The notes: generated by a model not told the origin, from the letters alone. 64,000 nt of DNA from Aurantiochytrium sp. KH105 (GCA_003116975.1 BGKB01000047.1:248001-312000); one strand, 5' to 3'; numbered from the stretch's first letter, positions 9,485 through 20,152 are shown. Made by a program: numbers and translations.

Positions 9485-11413
9485 GACCGAGAGACACGCC
9501 CGCCGGCACCCAGACTCGGACCCGCGCAGCCGCAGCCGCGACCCGCGCTCGCCTGCTCTCGCCTGCTGTCGCTGGCTGCTCACCTGCGCCTGCCCACGTG
9601 CTCGCAGTCGCTTGCCTGCAGAGCTCAGATCGTTTATTGCCCGGCCTGCCTGGGACTGCGCAGTGGCCGCGGTTCGCGGCCGCGTGGCTTGGGCTGGCTA
9701 GGGTCGGCTCGGCTTGGGCTGGCTGAGGCAGGCGAGCGAGCGAGCGAGCAGACGAGCCCGCGCCCGAGCCGACCCGACCCGACGCAGCTCCCGACCCGAG
9801 CCGACCCGTGCGCAGCCCCGGCCGGCCTGGCGTGAAGGAGTCTGCGTCTGTGTGTGGAGCGTGGCAGAGCGGAGCGGAGCGGTCGCCGCGCAGCAAACAT
9901 CGCGTGCAGAGCGCGGCGTAAGCACAACGAGGCGAGAAGCGGAGCAGCAAAAAGCGAAAGCGCGAAAGCAAAAGCGACCTGGCCCAAGTCGACTCGGGCG
10001 CGCGCAAGCACGCAAGCACGCAAGCACGCACGCAAGCTAGCAAGCAAGCCAGCGAGCGGGCGCGGAGCGGAGCGAGCTCCTTGCAGTTGGTTGGCTCCGG
10101 AAGGCAAGCCGCCGGGTCTCGACGAGAAAGTAATACTCGCTCGCCGTGATATCTCACCTCATCTCACCTCATCTCCCCTCGTTTCCTCTCCTCTCCTCTG
10201 CCTCGACCCGGGCCAGCCCCAGCCAGCAACACGTCTGGCTGCAGTCGCCACGCCCGGTCTCCGCCCGACGCAGAGCAGCCGCAGCCGCAGCTTTTGCAGC
10301 GTGCGGGCGAGCGGGGCGGGCCCGCCCTTCCCCAATTCGCAGGCGCGGGTCGCGGATTGTGCTGCTCCGCACTGCGCCCTCCCGCGCCTCTCTCTGCCTG
10401 ACGAACGAACCAACAACAACTAGCGCGGGAAGGGGGGCTCCCCGTAACTCCTCTCATAAGAGGTCCCGCCTGCCTGCTCTTACGCGCTACAGCGGGACCA
10501 AGAAGAAAGGAAAGGACAAGAACAGGAGGCAGGCCCACGGCTCTCGCTTCGCGGCGTCCGCGAACTCACCCGCCCGAGCCGGCCGCGGCCGCCCGCCCGC
10601 CCGCCCGCCAGCCGGCCGCGGGGCGGCGAGCGAGCGGGAGACCGGCGGGCCTGGGGCGTGCGCGGGAGCGAGCGAGCGAGCGAGCGGAGATTGAGGACCA
10701 GGAGCTCGCGCGAGAACCAGGACCAGCCGGGTCCAAGACGTCAAAGAATCGATCAATCAAAGAATCGATCGAGCGATCGTCGCGAAGTCGAAGGCAATAA
10801 ATAACTGAAGCTGCCGTGCTTGGCCAGCGAGGAAGAGCAGCCGGAAGAAAAGGTCGGCCGGCGGCCAGCGCAGGAGATACGGAGGTATCGATCGTATCGC
10901 CTTCTCCATTTCCTTGCTCGCTTGCAGTTAGTTGCCTGCCTTCCGTCTTGGCGAACGAGCTAGCTCGCGAGCTAGCCTAGCTTGCAGTTCCTTGCAGCCA
11001 GGTTGCTGCAGGCGCTCGATTATCGCATCGCTTGCTTGCTTGCTTGGCAATTCTCTGCATTTCTTTGGCGGCTTCCATTGCATCGGCGGCGGCGCATCGA
11101 TTCCTCCAAAAAGCGGTCCAGGTCTGACCCAGAAATCGCGGATTTCGGCCTCCCAGGTGCGCGGCGTGCGTAGGACCGACCGCTCAACCGCAGTGCAGTC
11201 CCTGCCGCCCTCGACCCCGCCAGGAGCAAAAGTCTTTCTTTAGAACCAGAGCTCCCTCGCCGGCGCACTGTGAGCGAGCTGTAGTCGGGTCGAGCGGAGT
11301 CGAGTCGGGCCAAGCAAGCTCTAAACCAGGCAAGGCACGTCGAGACGGACGAGCGCGAATCCGCGGTCGCACGCCCACTGGGCCGTCTGGCGGGCGAGCT
11401 GGCTGGCAGGCTG

Positions 11414-11445
11414 TGGTCGGTCGGTCGGTCGGTCGGTCGGTCGGC
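11414..11445. repeat. (GGTC)n microsatellite
   Basis: About eight GGTC units occur here; a CTCGT pentamer array follows at 11652-11682. Confidence 0.9.
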
Positions 11446-11896
11446 AAATAAGCAAGTCGGCAGGTCGCCCCGTGAATCAACCCGAGCGATTGATTGGGTG
11501 TTTTCTCAACCAGCTTTTCTTGGACGGGTACTCCGGCCGGGACGAGAGAAGCTGCGCAACACTTGTTTTTGCTTGGCTTCGCTTTGTATTGCATTACTTC
11601 GCTTTATTGAGCTAACCTTGAACACTGCTGGCTGGCAAACAAGAAAAAGAACTCGTCTCGTCTCGTCTCATCTCGTCTCGCGGTTGCACGAACACTCAGT
11701 CGGCCCGAGAGTTGCACATCAGACCGGTCAGGTAGCGAGCAAGAGCGCACTTGAGGCGCAAACAACAAAGCAAAACCCACGTCTCAGAGTCTCTTCTCTG
11801 ATTCATCCAGTCCTGCAACATTTCACGAAGCATAAACGCACCAACGAGGCAGGCGTTGACGAGCTCGCTCGACTCGAGCCCGAAGTGTAGCACAAG

Positions 11897-11933
<37 letters not shown>
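11897..11933. repeat. (CAG)n trinucleotide repeat in the leader of the zinc finger gene
   Basis: Twelve CAG units sit about 150 bp upstream of the likely start codon. Confidence 0.9.
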
Positions 11934-12083
11934 CAATTGAGGCGCCACGTGCGCGAGGCATAGCAGGCAGGAATGTTCCTTGAGCGAAAGCCGCGAGAAG
12001 TAGGTCGCGGCTTGTGGTTTTCTTCCCCTGCCGCCGCCGGGGGACTTCTCTTGCTGTCAAGAGACCATCCGTACATCTCCGGC

Positions 12084-13367
12084 ATGGAGGGCGACGACAG
12101 CACTCACGCTCAACAACAGAAAAAGACAAACCTCTTCTCGACCGCCCTTGAGACGCGCGACGCCAGCGCTATCAGCTCGGCCGTGCTTCAGTCCCTCTCG
12201 CGGGCCCAACAAGACGCCAAAGTGGCACGACCGCCAGCACCACTGCAGCCGCAGCCGAAAAGTAGAATCAACAAGACCAAGAAGAGCCCAACCAGTGCAG
12301 AAGGCCCCAACACCAAGAAGCGCAAGCTACCGCACAAGGCAAGCGCCTCGTCAGCGAGCGAAAAGTCGGACGACGCCAGCGAATCGGACTCGCGCAGTGG
12401 ACGCTCCGATAGCGACAGTGCCCTCACAGCCTCGCCTACCCGTCGGTCGCACGGCAAGCGCTGCAGACATCCCGGCTGCCACAAGTTCTACCGCAGTGGC
12501 AGCCACTACTGTGTCTCTCATGGCGGAGGCCGCAGGTGCAAGCACGATGGCTGCGAAAAGTCCGCCCAAGGCGCCACACCCTTTTGCTCGGCGCATGGCG
12601 GTGGAAAACGCTGCCAATTTCCCGATTGCACAAAGGGCGCGCGCGGCAGGAGCCTCTTCTGTATTGCTCACAACACCCAGGTGAAAAAGCTGCAGTCACC
12701 CGAAGCCCAGGAAGCCTTGCAGTCCCCCACAGCAGGACTCCCCTCGTGGACGCTCAACAATCAGCCGCGCTCGCTTCAGCCGCGATCTCTTAGCATCTCT
12801 TCCACATCCTCCTCCTCCTCTTCCTCGCTTACATCATCGGGCCCATTGTATGTTGCCGCTCGCTCGAGCGGGCCCGCATCGGTGCAAGCAGGTTTGGCGC
12901 CCCGGCCTGAAAGGGTTTCTGCACTCGCTTCCTTTGCCTCGCTTTCACCGCCGCAGCCACTGGCCTCCTTAGTTTCTTCGTCGTCTTCCTCCTCCTCCTC
13001 CTCCTCCTCCTCGTCGTCGTCTTCTTCCTCATCGGCGCCGCTCTTGGCCACCTCACTCATCACGGGTCCATCTGCTGCATCATTTTTAGACACGCGCGAA
13101 CATCTGGAGCATGAACGACTGCCCTCGACTTGCCCACCTGCTTCTGACCCGAGCGCCGCGCTTTTGTCTCGATTGCAAGCAAACCAAATGCACAGCCAGA
13201 ACGCGCAGCTTCCACTCCCCCACTTGTCGCCCGAGGACATTGGCTCGATGCACGCGCTCATTCGTCAGCGTCTGCTCGAAAGCATGCTCTTCGTTCCCAA
13301 GGATGTTGCCAATGGTAGCTCGAAAAATGCTCCGTCCAGCAGCAACAACAATAAGCAAAACGACTGA
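12084..13367 (+). CDS. WRKY19-like tandem zinc finger protein
   Basis: The ATG at 12084 (GGCATGG context) gives 427 residues; an in-frame ATG at 11973 would add 37. Three tandem Cys/His modules occupy about residues 127-196: KRCRHPGCHKFY...CVSHGGG, RRCKHDGCEKSA...CSAHGGG and KRCQFPDCTKGA...CIAH. The repeating CxxxxCxKxAxGxxxFCxxHGGGKRC layout is the WRKY19-like finger that is abundant in oomycetes and other stramenopiles. Upstream is a basic segment with nuclear-localisation-like KKRK and acidic/Ser-rich patches; downstream is a poly-Ser run (about residues 297-320) encoded by TCC/TCG repeats. It is probably nuclear and may bind nucleic acid, but target and role are unknown. No intron is needed. 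Confidence 0.85.
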   Translation: MEGDDSTHAQQQKKTNLFSTALETRDASAISSAVLQSLSRAQQDAKVARPPAPLQPQPKSRINKTKKSPTSAEGPNTKKRKLPHKASASSASEKSDDASESDSRSGRSDSDSALTASPTRRSHGKRCRHPGCHKFYRSGSHYCVSHGGGRRCKHDGCEKSAQGATPFCSAHGGGKRCQFPDCTKGARGRSLFCIAHNTQVKKLQSPEAQEALQSPTAGLPSWTLNNQPRSLQPRSLSISSTSSSSSSSLTSSGPLYVAARSSGPASVQAGLAPRPERVSALASFASLSPPQPLASLVSSSSSSSSSSSSSSSSSSSSAPLLATSLITGPSAASFLDTREHLEHERLPSTCPPASDPSAALLSRLQANQMHSQNAQLPLPHLSPEDIGSMHALIRQRLLESMLFVPKDVANGSSKNAPSSSNNNKQND

Positions 13368-13922
13368 GCGTCGGAGATGAAGACCCCTCTTAGATTTACT
13401 TTGCCTTGTACGTTATAAATTACCATACCCACACACACAGTTTTCTGCTCCCTGAAACGCAAGAGCTTCGCGTTGTCCTTCTGCGCAACGTATGAAGCAA
13501 TTCTGTATGAAAAGACATCCTCTGAAATAACGCGATGCGACGATGCAGCCATCCAATGTCTCTAACGCTCGAAAGCTCCCTTTCCCATTTTGCCCGTATG
13601 TGATACCTGTTCAAGTCTTGTAACAATAACATCTCTTCGAGAGTGAATATGCCGTATACCAGACCCAGATCCGCAAATCAAACTGTCGAGAATCGTTTCA
13701 CAAAACCAAGACAGAGCGAAAAGCAGGGATCGAAGAACGCAGACCTCGCAGGAGCGCTTGCATTGCTCGCTCGCTCTCGCGCACGCACAAAAGCACTAAA
13801 GCACGAGTGCGCGCTCTGCTCGCTCGTGCCCGTGCATGTCTTGCGCCCGCCCGAAAGGCCTCGTGTTGTGCAGACGAGCCGCAGAGGCCCGCAGACTAGC
13901 AACAGCGCCGACGAGGAACACC
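13368..13922. other. Intergenic region between the zinc finger and GCNA genes
   Basis: This holds the 3' end of one gene and the promoter of the next in the same orientation. An in-frame ATG at 13836 would extend GCNA by 29 residues. No repeat or other gene is supported. Confidence 0.5.
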
Positions 13923-16364
13923 ATGGCGAGCGCACCGAGCTCACCCGAGACTTCGCGCGCTGCTTCACCGCTGCCAACGCCCCAGACGGTAGCGTCAACC
14001 AAAAGCCGCGAGTCTGGGTTTTCGGAAATCTCCACGCGCTACGAACCGACGACGCCCGGCAGGTTGCTCCAGTTTCAGACGCCTTCGAGCGAGGTATCCA
14101 CGCCAGCCAGCGAGGTCATTCGCCGCGCCGCGAGCGCTAAAGGATCGGGCGCGACGACTCGCTCCGAGGCCAGACTCGATCGCGACGCGGGACAACTCTC
14201 GTACGAAACGGAAACCTCGCTGCGGTTCGGAAATGTATCCGCTCTCTCTGCACTCTCAACGCCCCAATCCACGCCGTCGCCTTCTCGATCCAAAACGTCT
14301 GCGGGAACCTCTTTGCAGCAGCCCACATTCGAAGCCTCCCTTTGTGCGGCGCTCCAGAGTCAACTCGCATTGAGTCCCTCAAGCGAGTCCTCTTCCTCGC
14401 CGCAGCTGCCTCGAGCCATGCTCGATTCATCTGGCGAGGCGGACGTTTCCTTTCACTCCGCCCGCCAGTCGACAACTTCGGATGAAGCAGCGGGAGCAAG
14501 CCCGTCCACAGCCTTCTCGCAAGCCTCTTCTTTTGTCGCGGATCAATCCACCGCAGACAGCCTTGCGGACCGCTTTGCGGCCGTGGTCTCGGTCAATGAC
14601 ACAAATGAAAGAGGGGCTAGTCCCACGCCGGACGCTACGCCCTTGCCTCCAGCAGAAAAGTCCGCACCGGTTGTTGTGTCTCTCTTGAGCGACGACTCTG
14701 ATGAAGACGACCATGACGACGATGGTCATGAAAGTGACAGCGACTTTGTGCTCGACGAAAGTGCCGAAAAGGCGTCCGTCACAAGCTGGGCCGAAAGCCC
14801 AATCCAGGTGCCCACTCGCAGCAGCACCCAGCTTCGACGCCGTGCTGCTCGCCAGAACGTCTCTACGCCCTTTTCCACTTGCGCAAACAACCACGCTTCC
14901 GACGAAGACGAAAACGACGAAAGCGATTCAGACATTGCCGACGCAAAGACATTGAGCTCGGCTGGAGGAGGAGCAGCCGCTGCTCAAGACGATGTGGCAC
15001 CTTCGATTGCGTCTCCCGGTCCGCCTTTGCCACCTTCTGCGAACAATGTTTCAGCATCAGAATTTGACAACGACAGTCCACTCCCCCCGCCAAAATCCAC
15101 TGTCAAACGTTTGCGCAAGCACAAAAGGGTCGTCTTCTTGTCGTCGAGCTCTGAAGATGAGGGAGAGGATATCGATCTCTACGACACAAGCGGCGGCGAA
15201 AGTGAAGAGCAAGAAGACGATGATGAGCAAGATGAAAATCTTGCAGGCATTGCTAACATCAGCCTTGGTGCAGATAGCACGTCAACAAATGAAAAGGTCG
15301 GCGTGCGGAAAACCCCAAAACGATCCGCAGCGACAAAAATGCAGAATCTTGACGCTTACGACCTCGACGATTCCTTCATTGCCTCGGAAGAAGAGGATCA
15401 GAGTGAGGACGACGACGAAGACGAGGACGAAGACTATCAGGTTGACGACGAAGAAGACGATGACGACGACGACGCTGATTCTGAATACGAGGATTCCGAG
15501 GATGAAAATTACGGCCGTAGGACATCGCGCAAGGACAAATCAAATGAAGAAGTCGTGTCGCTAAGCTCGAGCGACAACGAAGACCTCGAAAACGAGAATG
15601 AGGACGACGCCGCAGCTTCCCTCTCGCGAGCTACGGCTGCTGCAGCGCGCGAAGCGCCAACGCAATTCACTAGCGTTCCCGATCACGTGAAAATCACAAG
15701 GGCGAATCAAGATAGGTACACGCAAATACTCGTAAAGGAGTTCAGTGCTGCCGTTTTTGACAATAAAATACCTGCAGACATCGAAGTCACATGGAATCCT
15801 CGCATGACTAAAAGTGCCGGCTATACATACACCAAGACAAAAGATGGGGAGCGTCGTGCACGCATTGTGCTGTCAACCAAAGTGTTGACAACGGGAAAAC
15901 GTCTGAACACGACTCTTTTGCACGAGCTTTGTCACGTGGCCGCCTGGATCGTTGACTCAAGTCAGCGTCCTCCGCACGGCCGCGTCTTTGCAAAATGGGC
16001 GACCAGGGCAACGGAGGCTTTCCCGCAATACAAGGTTACTACTTTGCACTCGTACAAGGTTCACGCGCCTTTCCGCTACAGCTGTTCAACTTGTCAGAGC
16101 GAATGGCGGAGGCACAGCAAGTCCATTGACGTCGATGCTCAGGTCTGCGGCAGGTGCTCGGGCCGTCTGGTCTTTCTTGGAGAATTCGACGAGGATGGAA
16201 ACAAAAAGGCAGCACGCAAGAAAACAGCATACCAGATCTTTGTACAAGAGAATTATAGCACCGTACAGAAGGAGCTCGGACTCACGAGTGCCTCCTCGGT
16301 CATGAAAGTTCTCGCTGAGCGGTGGCGCGCCGCAAAAGCAGATGGTGCTGGCCCATTGGAATAA
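13923..16364 (+). CDS. GCNA: GCNA homologue: SprT-like DNA-protein crosslink protease with acidic IDR and HMG box
   Basis: The ATG at 13923 has a consensus context (CACCATGG) and gives 813 residues. The first ~590 residues are disordered, Ser-rich and increasingly acidic. SUMO-interacting-like motifs (hydrophobic cluster then acids) occur near residue 250 (VVVSLLSDDSDEDD), residue 402 (VVFLSSSSEDE) and residue 543 (VVSLSSSDNED). The SprT domain has the metalloprotease motif His667-Glu-Leu-Cys-His671, with His685 (PPHGRVF) as third zinc ligand. A four-Cys zinc ribbon starts near Cys721, and an HMG-box-like segment (KKTAYQIFVQENYSTVQKEL...RWRAAK) closes the protein. This IDR-SprT-zinc-HMG order is that of GCNA, which removes DNA-protein crosslinks and protects genome stability. 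It lies tail-to-tail with RAB3GAP1, 107 bp between stops. Confidence 0.92.
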   Translation: MASAPSSPETSRAASPLPTPQTVASTKSRESGFSEISTRYEPTTPGRLLQFQTPSSEVSTPASEVIRRAASAKGSGATTRSEARLDRDAGQLSYETETSLRFGNVSALSALSTPQSTPSPSRSKTSAGTSLQQPTFEASLCAALQSQLALSPSSESSSSPQLPRAMLDSSGEADVSFHSARQSTTSDEAAGASPSTAFSQASSFVADQSTADSLADRFAAVVSVNDTNERGASPTPDATPLPPAEKSAPVVVSLLSDDSDEDDHDDDGHESDSDFVLDESAEKASVTSWAESPIQVPTRSSTQLRRRAARQNVSTPFSTCANNHASDEDENDESDSDIADAKTLSSAGGGAAAAQDDVAPSIASPGPPLPPSANNVSASEFDNDSPLPPPKSTVKRLRKHKRVVFLSSSSEDEGEDIDLYDTSGGESEEQEDDDEQDENLAGIANISLGADSTSTNEKVGVRKTPKRSAATKMQNLDAYDLDDSFIASEEEDQSEDDDEDEDEDYQVDDEEDDDDDDADSEYEDSEDENYGRRTSRKDKSNEEVVSLSSSDNEDLENENEDDAAASLSRATAAAAREAPTQFTSVPDHVKITRANQDRYTQILVKEFSAAVFDNKIPADIEVTWNPRMTKSAGYTYTKTKDGERRARIVLSTKVLTTGKRLNTTLLHELCHVAAWIVDSSQRPPHGRVFAKWATRATEAFPQYKVTTLHSYKVHAPFRYSCSTCQSEWRRHSKSIDVDAQVCGRCSGRLVFLGEFDEDGNKKAARKKTAYQIFVQENYSTVQKELGLTSASSVMKVLAERWRAAKADGAGPLE

Positions 16365-16471
16365 ATGGTGCCGCCGCCGCACACCGAAATGTCCCGCCCC
16401 GCGTTGCCCCGCACTGCCCCGTGCCGTGCCGGACTCAGTCTAGTTTTTGTTTTGTTTTTGGCTTTACGAGC

Positions 16472-19400
16472 TCACGCGAATGACGTCTCGGTGAGTGAGG
16501 TCGCCAGAGTAAACGAGCTTCGTGTCATGGAAACAAACATGCGATTCGCACCCGGACGGACCCACGTTGCGCCCTGAAAGCTGCCTCGACGCGCCAGGGC
16601 TCGCAGCACAAACTCGCGCCTGTCCGGATTCGGCATGGCCAAGGAATCCATTGCCGATTCCGGAAAGAGCAGTGAACGGACATGCTGTCGCTCTGTGCCC
16701 GCGACAGTCTCCAAAGTTGTTGCGAGACGGCCAGTCGCTTCGTTTTCGGCCAACATGCTCTCCGCCACGGTTGCTGGGAATTTGTGTAGCAACGATGCCG
16801 CAAGCCCCAAGAGCAGTTCAGTACGCTCGAGTCCATCGAGAGCGCTCTCGCGAATAGCGCACTGTACCTTTGCTTCTTCGGCCCAGCCTCGCCCACGACG
16901 AGAGGGCGACGCTGGCGACCCAGGTCCGTGGCGCCTTGCGTCGAGCCTCGTGAGGTGCGCCGAAGCCGACATGAGGCTGCGCCCCAAGAGAGCATGGATC
17001 TCAGCATAGTCATCGAACGAGTCCGTCGCGCTTCGAAGAACATGAACGGCTGACTGGAGGCCCACAACAAAGATGTCTTCGAGAGCGTCCTGTGGCGGTA
17101 CGGTCTCAAAGTAATGTAGTAATTTTTCGGCCTCGGCCTCGTATGAAAACAGACTTGGGTCCCTGGCAACTTGCTCGCGAAGCGTTTCAGCTTTGGTCTC
17201 GTCCCAAAGCTTGCGCCAATAATCTCCCAGCATGCGAGCTCGGCCCTTGAATCGCTTAAAGTCTTCAAAGACGGCGTCCGGATTAGCAGCCTTAAAGGCA
17301 GCAATCTCGGAGCGCAGCGACTTTGACAGCATGTCGCGGTGCAGATCAGCCGTGTTTTGCTTCATTGCCAACGATGCCATGAGCTCGGTGCACTCCCGCG
17401 CCATGTCCTCTGTCATGAGACAGGTCTCCAAGGTCCACGGCATGCGCATCCCTGCCACCATTTGCACGCGCGTTGGGGACCCCGGTCCTGCAGAGGCTGC
17501 GTCGAAAAAGGTGTCCGAGCCTTCTTCGAGACCAGCTTCTTGCTCCGCTTCTGCTTCCGCATCAGCTTCTTCTCCATTATTCTTTTCGTCTTTAGAGGGG
17601 GAGGAGGAGGTGGAGGAGGGGGATGTTGCCGCCGCTGCTGATGAAAGGTTCCCCTGATCTTTTGCGTGCTCAAATTGAGAGTGCGCACGACACGAAATGC
17701 AAATGTTGAGAAGCACGAGTTTCTGGTGCAGCAGGCAATCGCGGTGATCCACCGGTCCAGCAATTTCACATTGCTGGTCCTGATGAATGGGAATGAGCAC
17801 GGCATTGTCCCAGTACCAACGAAGCTCCGCCACAAACGCGCGCCACAACGCAGAGACGGCGCTCATGCTTGCGCCAAACTCGGGAATCACACGCAGCGCA
17901 AAAATCGACAACAATGAGCCTTCTGGTGCACCCTTGTACGTTGTGCCGTTGCCAGGCGACGATCTTGCCATTTGCACGCTTGGCGTTGACGAACACAGCC
18001 AGCAAGCGGCGCAGGATCGCTGGAGCTCGTTAAAATGACCCCCTTTTGTAAATGAGGAACTCGAGGGCGTCCAGGACGAGGATGCGTCTACATCCAACGA
18101 TGAGTCAATGTGTCCAGCTTCTATGAGAATCCGGGCCTTTGCGTCCCTGAATTCGTGATTGGTCAATGATCCGTTCATATAAAGTTCTTTGAGACGCATG
18201 AGCTGCTCGAGCACAGTGCGCGGAAGCTCTTCTTCGTGCGAAGCTGTGAAAAGATCTTTGATGAGATCGCGTACGCGCTCATTCTCCAAAGAGGTGTTGC
18301 GCGCACCGCGCCCGGCACGCGGGGGCGCATTCATGGGCCCACCTGGTTGCACAGCACCGCTTTCCGATCGCAAATGCATGTCGAAATCTCCAAAAGCGCG
18401 CGCTTCCTCATCCTCTTCGTCTTCAATGACTGTAGGAAGCCTCGAGAGCATTGAGTCATGAAAGGTCTCGCTCATGGAGGCTTCGACGAGCCTCTGCAAA
18501 AAGCGCACGGACCACGTGAGCGGGCACGATGCCTCGCCTTCAGGTGAGTCAAAATCATGTTCGCTCTCCACATCCTGCTCGTATTCCTCGGTCGCATGGT
18601 AGCTCCCCTCGACGCGTCTACTCGGGCCACGGGCATCGAGTTTGTCCAACGAGACTTCAACGACCCAGATAGGCGCCGATTCGGGCATGAGCGTGGATAT
18701 CGTTTCGTTATCGACCACATCCTCGTCAGCAAAGGGCGGCCAGATGACTTGAAGACTGACGCTTGCGACAGGGTCAGAGAGCGGTCCCCACAAGGGGGGG
18801 CGTCCTAGCCCGCCGCGAAGCGCGACAATGCTTGAAGGTTTTCCAAAATGGTCGATGTGCAGCCTCCAGCCAAGATCGCTGTCGTGCCATTCGGTCCAAT
18901 TTGTAGCTCTTGTCTGCGCATCGAGCGTCGGTGGCGTCAGCAAGGCCGGATTCCAGATACGGCGGCCTTCGTACGAGTATCTCACGCTCACCAGAACGTT
19001 ACCTTCTGCCAAGAGCTTGTCTGGATTTGCCATGGTCAAATCATTTTCTAATGTCTCGGCGGAGTCCTCGCTGCTCTCACTCTCATTGTCGTCGGTCATG
19101 ACATCAGCTGACACCGCGACACCTGCAGCTGCAGCCGCCGCTGCAGCGTGGGACAAGGATTCGCGGCTATTCTGAGCGTTCGCTCGCCTCCCTGATGGCG
19201 GGGTTGCCGAAGCAGAAGAGGCGTGTTGCGATCTCTGCCATCCAATCTTACTTCGGAAGAGCCTGCACACGCCGCCGAGCGAGTGCAGAGGTTTGGGAAC
19301 ATCGCCAATGCGCTGCTCGACAGAGTTGAAGTGAATCACCGTGCCAGGACTGCTATCCGCGCTCGCGACCCAGGTGCCAAAGTAAGAGATTGTCGAAGCA

Positions 19401-20152
19401 TGCAAATTTGGAAGAAGTTTAGCCAAAGCCCCTTGGAGACGTTTTCGGATGGCGTAGCGTCGTCCTCGATCGCGCCCACTTCGCGCCGCGCTACTCGAGC
19501 CATTATCGAGAGCACCGCGGGGCACCGGTACAAAGCAGGGCACCGGTCGAGCACACGTTGGAAGGGCCAAAGAGGCGCTTGAAAGGAGCAATGAAACATC
19601 GTTGAGATTGGCACGGCGCTGTGTCGGGCTCAAGACAACATATTCTGCGACGCCAAAGAGCTGTTCGAGTGCATAAGGCTGTTCAAGAGGTGCAAACGTG
19701 GCGCATTTGGTCAGGAGCATTATTTCTGCAAGCGAAAGACGAGCCTCGACGGGGCTTTTGGGTGCACGAGCGAAAGCTCCTTCGGGGTGCGGCACGTAAA
19801 GCACGGAGAATCGATCTTTGCCGAGGGGCAATTCCTCGGCTTTGAAGCTCGTGGATTCCTCGCTCGCATCGTCGCTCCCGTCAGAGTCTCCTTCCGATAC
19901 GTGGCTGTCAGCATCGCCGTCATCGCCGTCATACGATGCGCGGCGAATGCGCGAACCCGCGGCGGGAGAAGGCGGCCTGGTGCTGCTGCGCAAGGTCGTC
20001 TCCGAGAGGCCCCATTGCGCTAGCAGCATTTCGAGCGCCGCGACAAAGGTTTCTGCCGCGCTTGCGTTCGAGTAGTCAGCCCACTCGGGTGCGTCGGCTC
20101 CTGCGTCGGCGTCCGCCTCCACGGCCGCGTCCTTTTGTCTTGTGCTCGCCAT
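16472..20152 (-). CDS. RAB3GAP1: Rab3 GTPase-activating protein catalytic subunit
   Basis: The product is 1226 residues from the ATG at 20152 (the frame extends to 20242 only through a TTG). Family features include the N-terminal FSVLYVPHPEG region, the central PLTWSVRFLQRLVE block, the GHFNELQRSCAACWL segment, the ESFKAANP-like EIAAFKAANPDAVFEDFKR motif, and the conserved C terminus REFVLRAL...MFVSMTRSSFTLA ending TETSFA. Rab3GAP1 with its partner Rab3GAP2 inactivates Rab3 and acts as exchange factor for Rab18 at the ER, with roles in lipid droplets and autophagy. Here it is longer than animal forms because of acidic Ser-rich insertions (around residues 60-90, 340-380 and 890-930). The partner subunit is not in this window. 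No intron is apparent. Confidence 0.88.
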   Translation of the reverse strand: MASTRQKDAAVEADADAGADAPEWADYSNASAAETFVAALEMLLAQWGLSETTLRSSTRPPSPAAGSRIRRASYDGDDGDADSHVSEGDSDGSDDASEESTSFKAEELPLGKDRFSVLYVPHPEGAFARAPKSPVEARLSLAEIMLLTKCATFAPLEQPYALEQLFGVAEYVVLSPTQRRANLNDVSLLLSSASLALPTCARPVPCFVPVPRGALDNGSSSAARSGRDRGRRYAIRKRLQGALAKLLPNLHASTISYFGTWVASADSSPGTVIHFNSVEQRIGDVPKPLHSLGGVCRLFRSKIGWQRSQHASSASATPPSGRRANAQNSRESLSHAAAAAAAAGVAVSADVMTDDNESESSEDSAETLENDLTMANPDKLLAEGNVLVSVRYSYEGRRIWNPALLTPPTLDAQTRATNWTEWHDSDLGWRLHIDHFGKPSSIVALRGGLGRPPLWGPLSDPVASVSLQVIWPPFADEDVVDNETISTLMPESAPIWVVEVSLDKLDARGPSRRVEGSYHATEEYEQDVESEHDFDSPEGEASCPLTWSVRFLQRLVEASMSETFHDSMLSRLPTVIEDEEDEEARAFGDFDMHLRSESGAVQPGGPMNAPPRAGRGARNTSLENERVRDLIKDLFTASHEEELPRTVLEQLMRLKELYMNGSLTNHEFRDAKARILIEAGHIDSSLDVDASSSWTPSSSSFTKGGHFNELQRSCAACWLCSSTPSVQMARSSPGNGTTYKGAPEGSLLSIFALRVIPEFGASMSAVSALWRAFVAELRWYWDNAVLIPIHQDQQCEIAGPVDHRDCLLHQKLVLLNICISCRAHSQFEHAKDQGNLSSAAAATSPSSTSSSPSKDEKNNGEEADAEAEAEQEAGLEEGSDTFFDAASAGPGSPTRVQMVAGMRMPWTLETCLMTEDMARECTELMASLAMKQNTADLHRDMLSKSLRSEIAAFKAANPDAVFEDFKRFKGRARMLGDYWRKLWDETKAETLREQVARDPSLFSYEAEAEKLLHYFETVPPQDALEDIFVVGLQSAVHVLRSATDSFDDYAEIHALLGRSLMSASAHLTRLDARRHGPGSPASPSRRGRGWAEEAKVQCAIRESALDGLERTELLLGLAASLLHKFPATVAESMLAENEATGRLATTLETVAGTERQHVRSLLFPESAMDSLAMPNPDRREFVLRALARRGSFQGATWVRPGANRMFVSMTRSSFTLATSLTETSFA

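Larger units (their letters stand above)
6369..12083. other. Long gene-poor, repeat-rich intergenic region
   Basis: Nearly 6 kb lacks any frame that I can support. It is a mosaic of short tandem repeats, poly-purine/poly-pyrimidine tracts and GC-rich sequence. Reading frames here are Arg/Pro/Ser/Ala-rich shadows, mostly without ATG starts. A possible isolated exon on the minus strand begins at the ATG at 8712 (MDRTDSEQRMNEAEEDAF) and stays coding-like to about 8577 next to a GT, but I could not find a partner exon. An 18-bp perfect palindrome (GCTAGCTCGCGAGCTAGC) lies at 10959-10976. The right end should contain the promoter and 5' UTR of the zinc finger gene. Confidence 0.55.
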
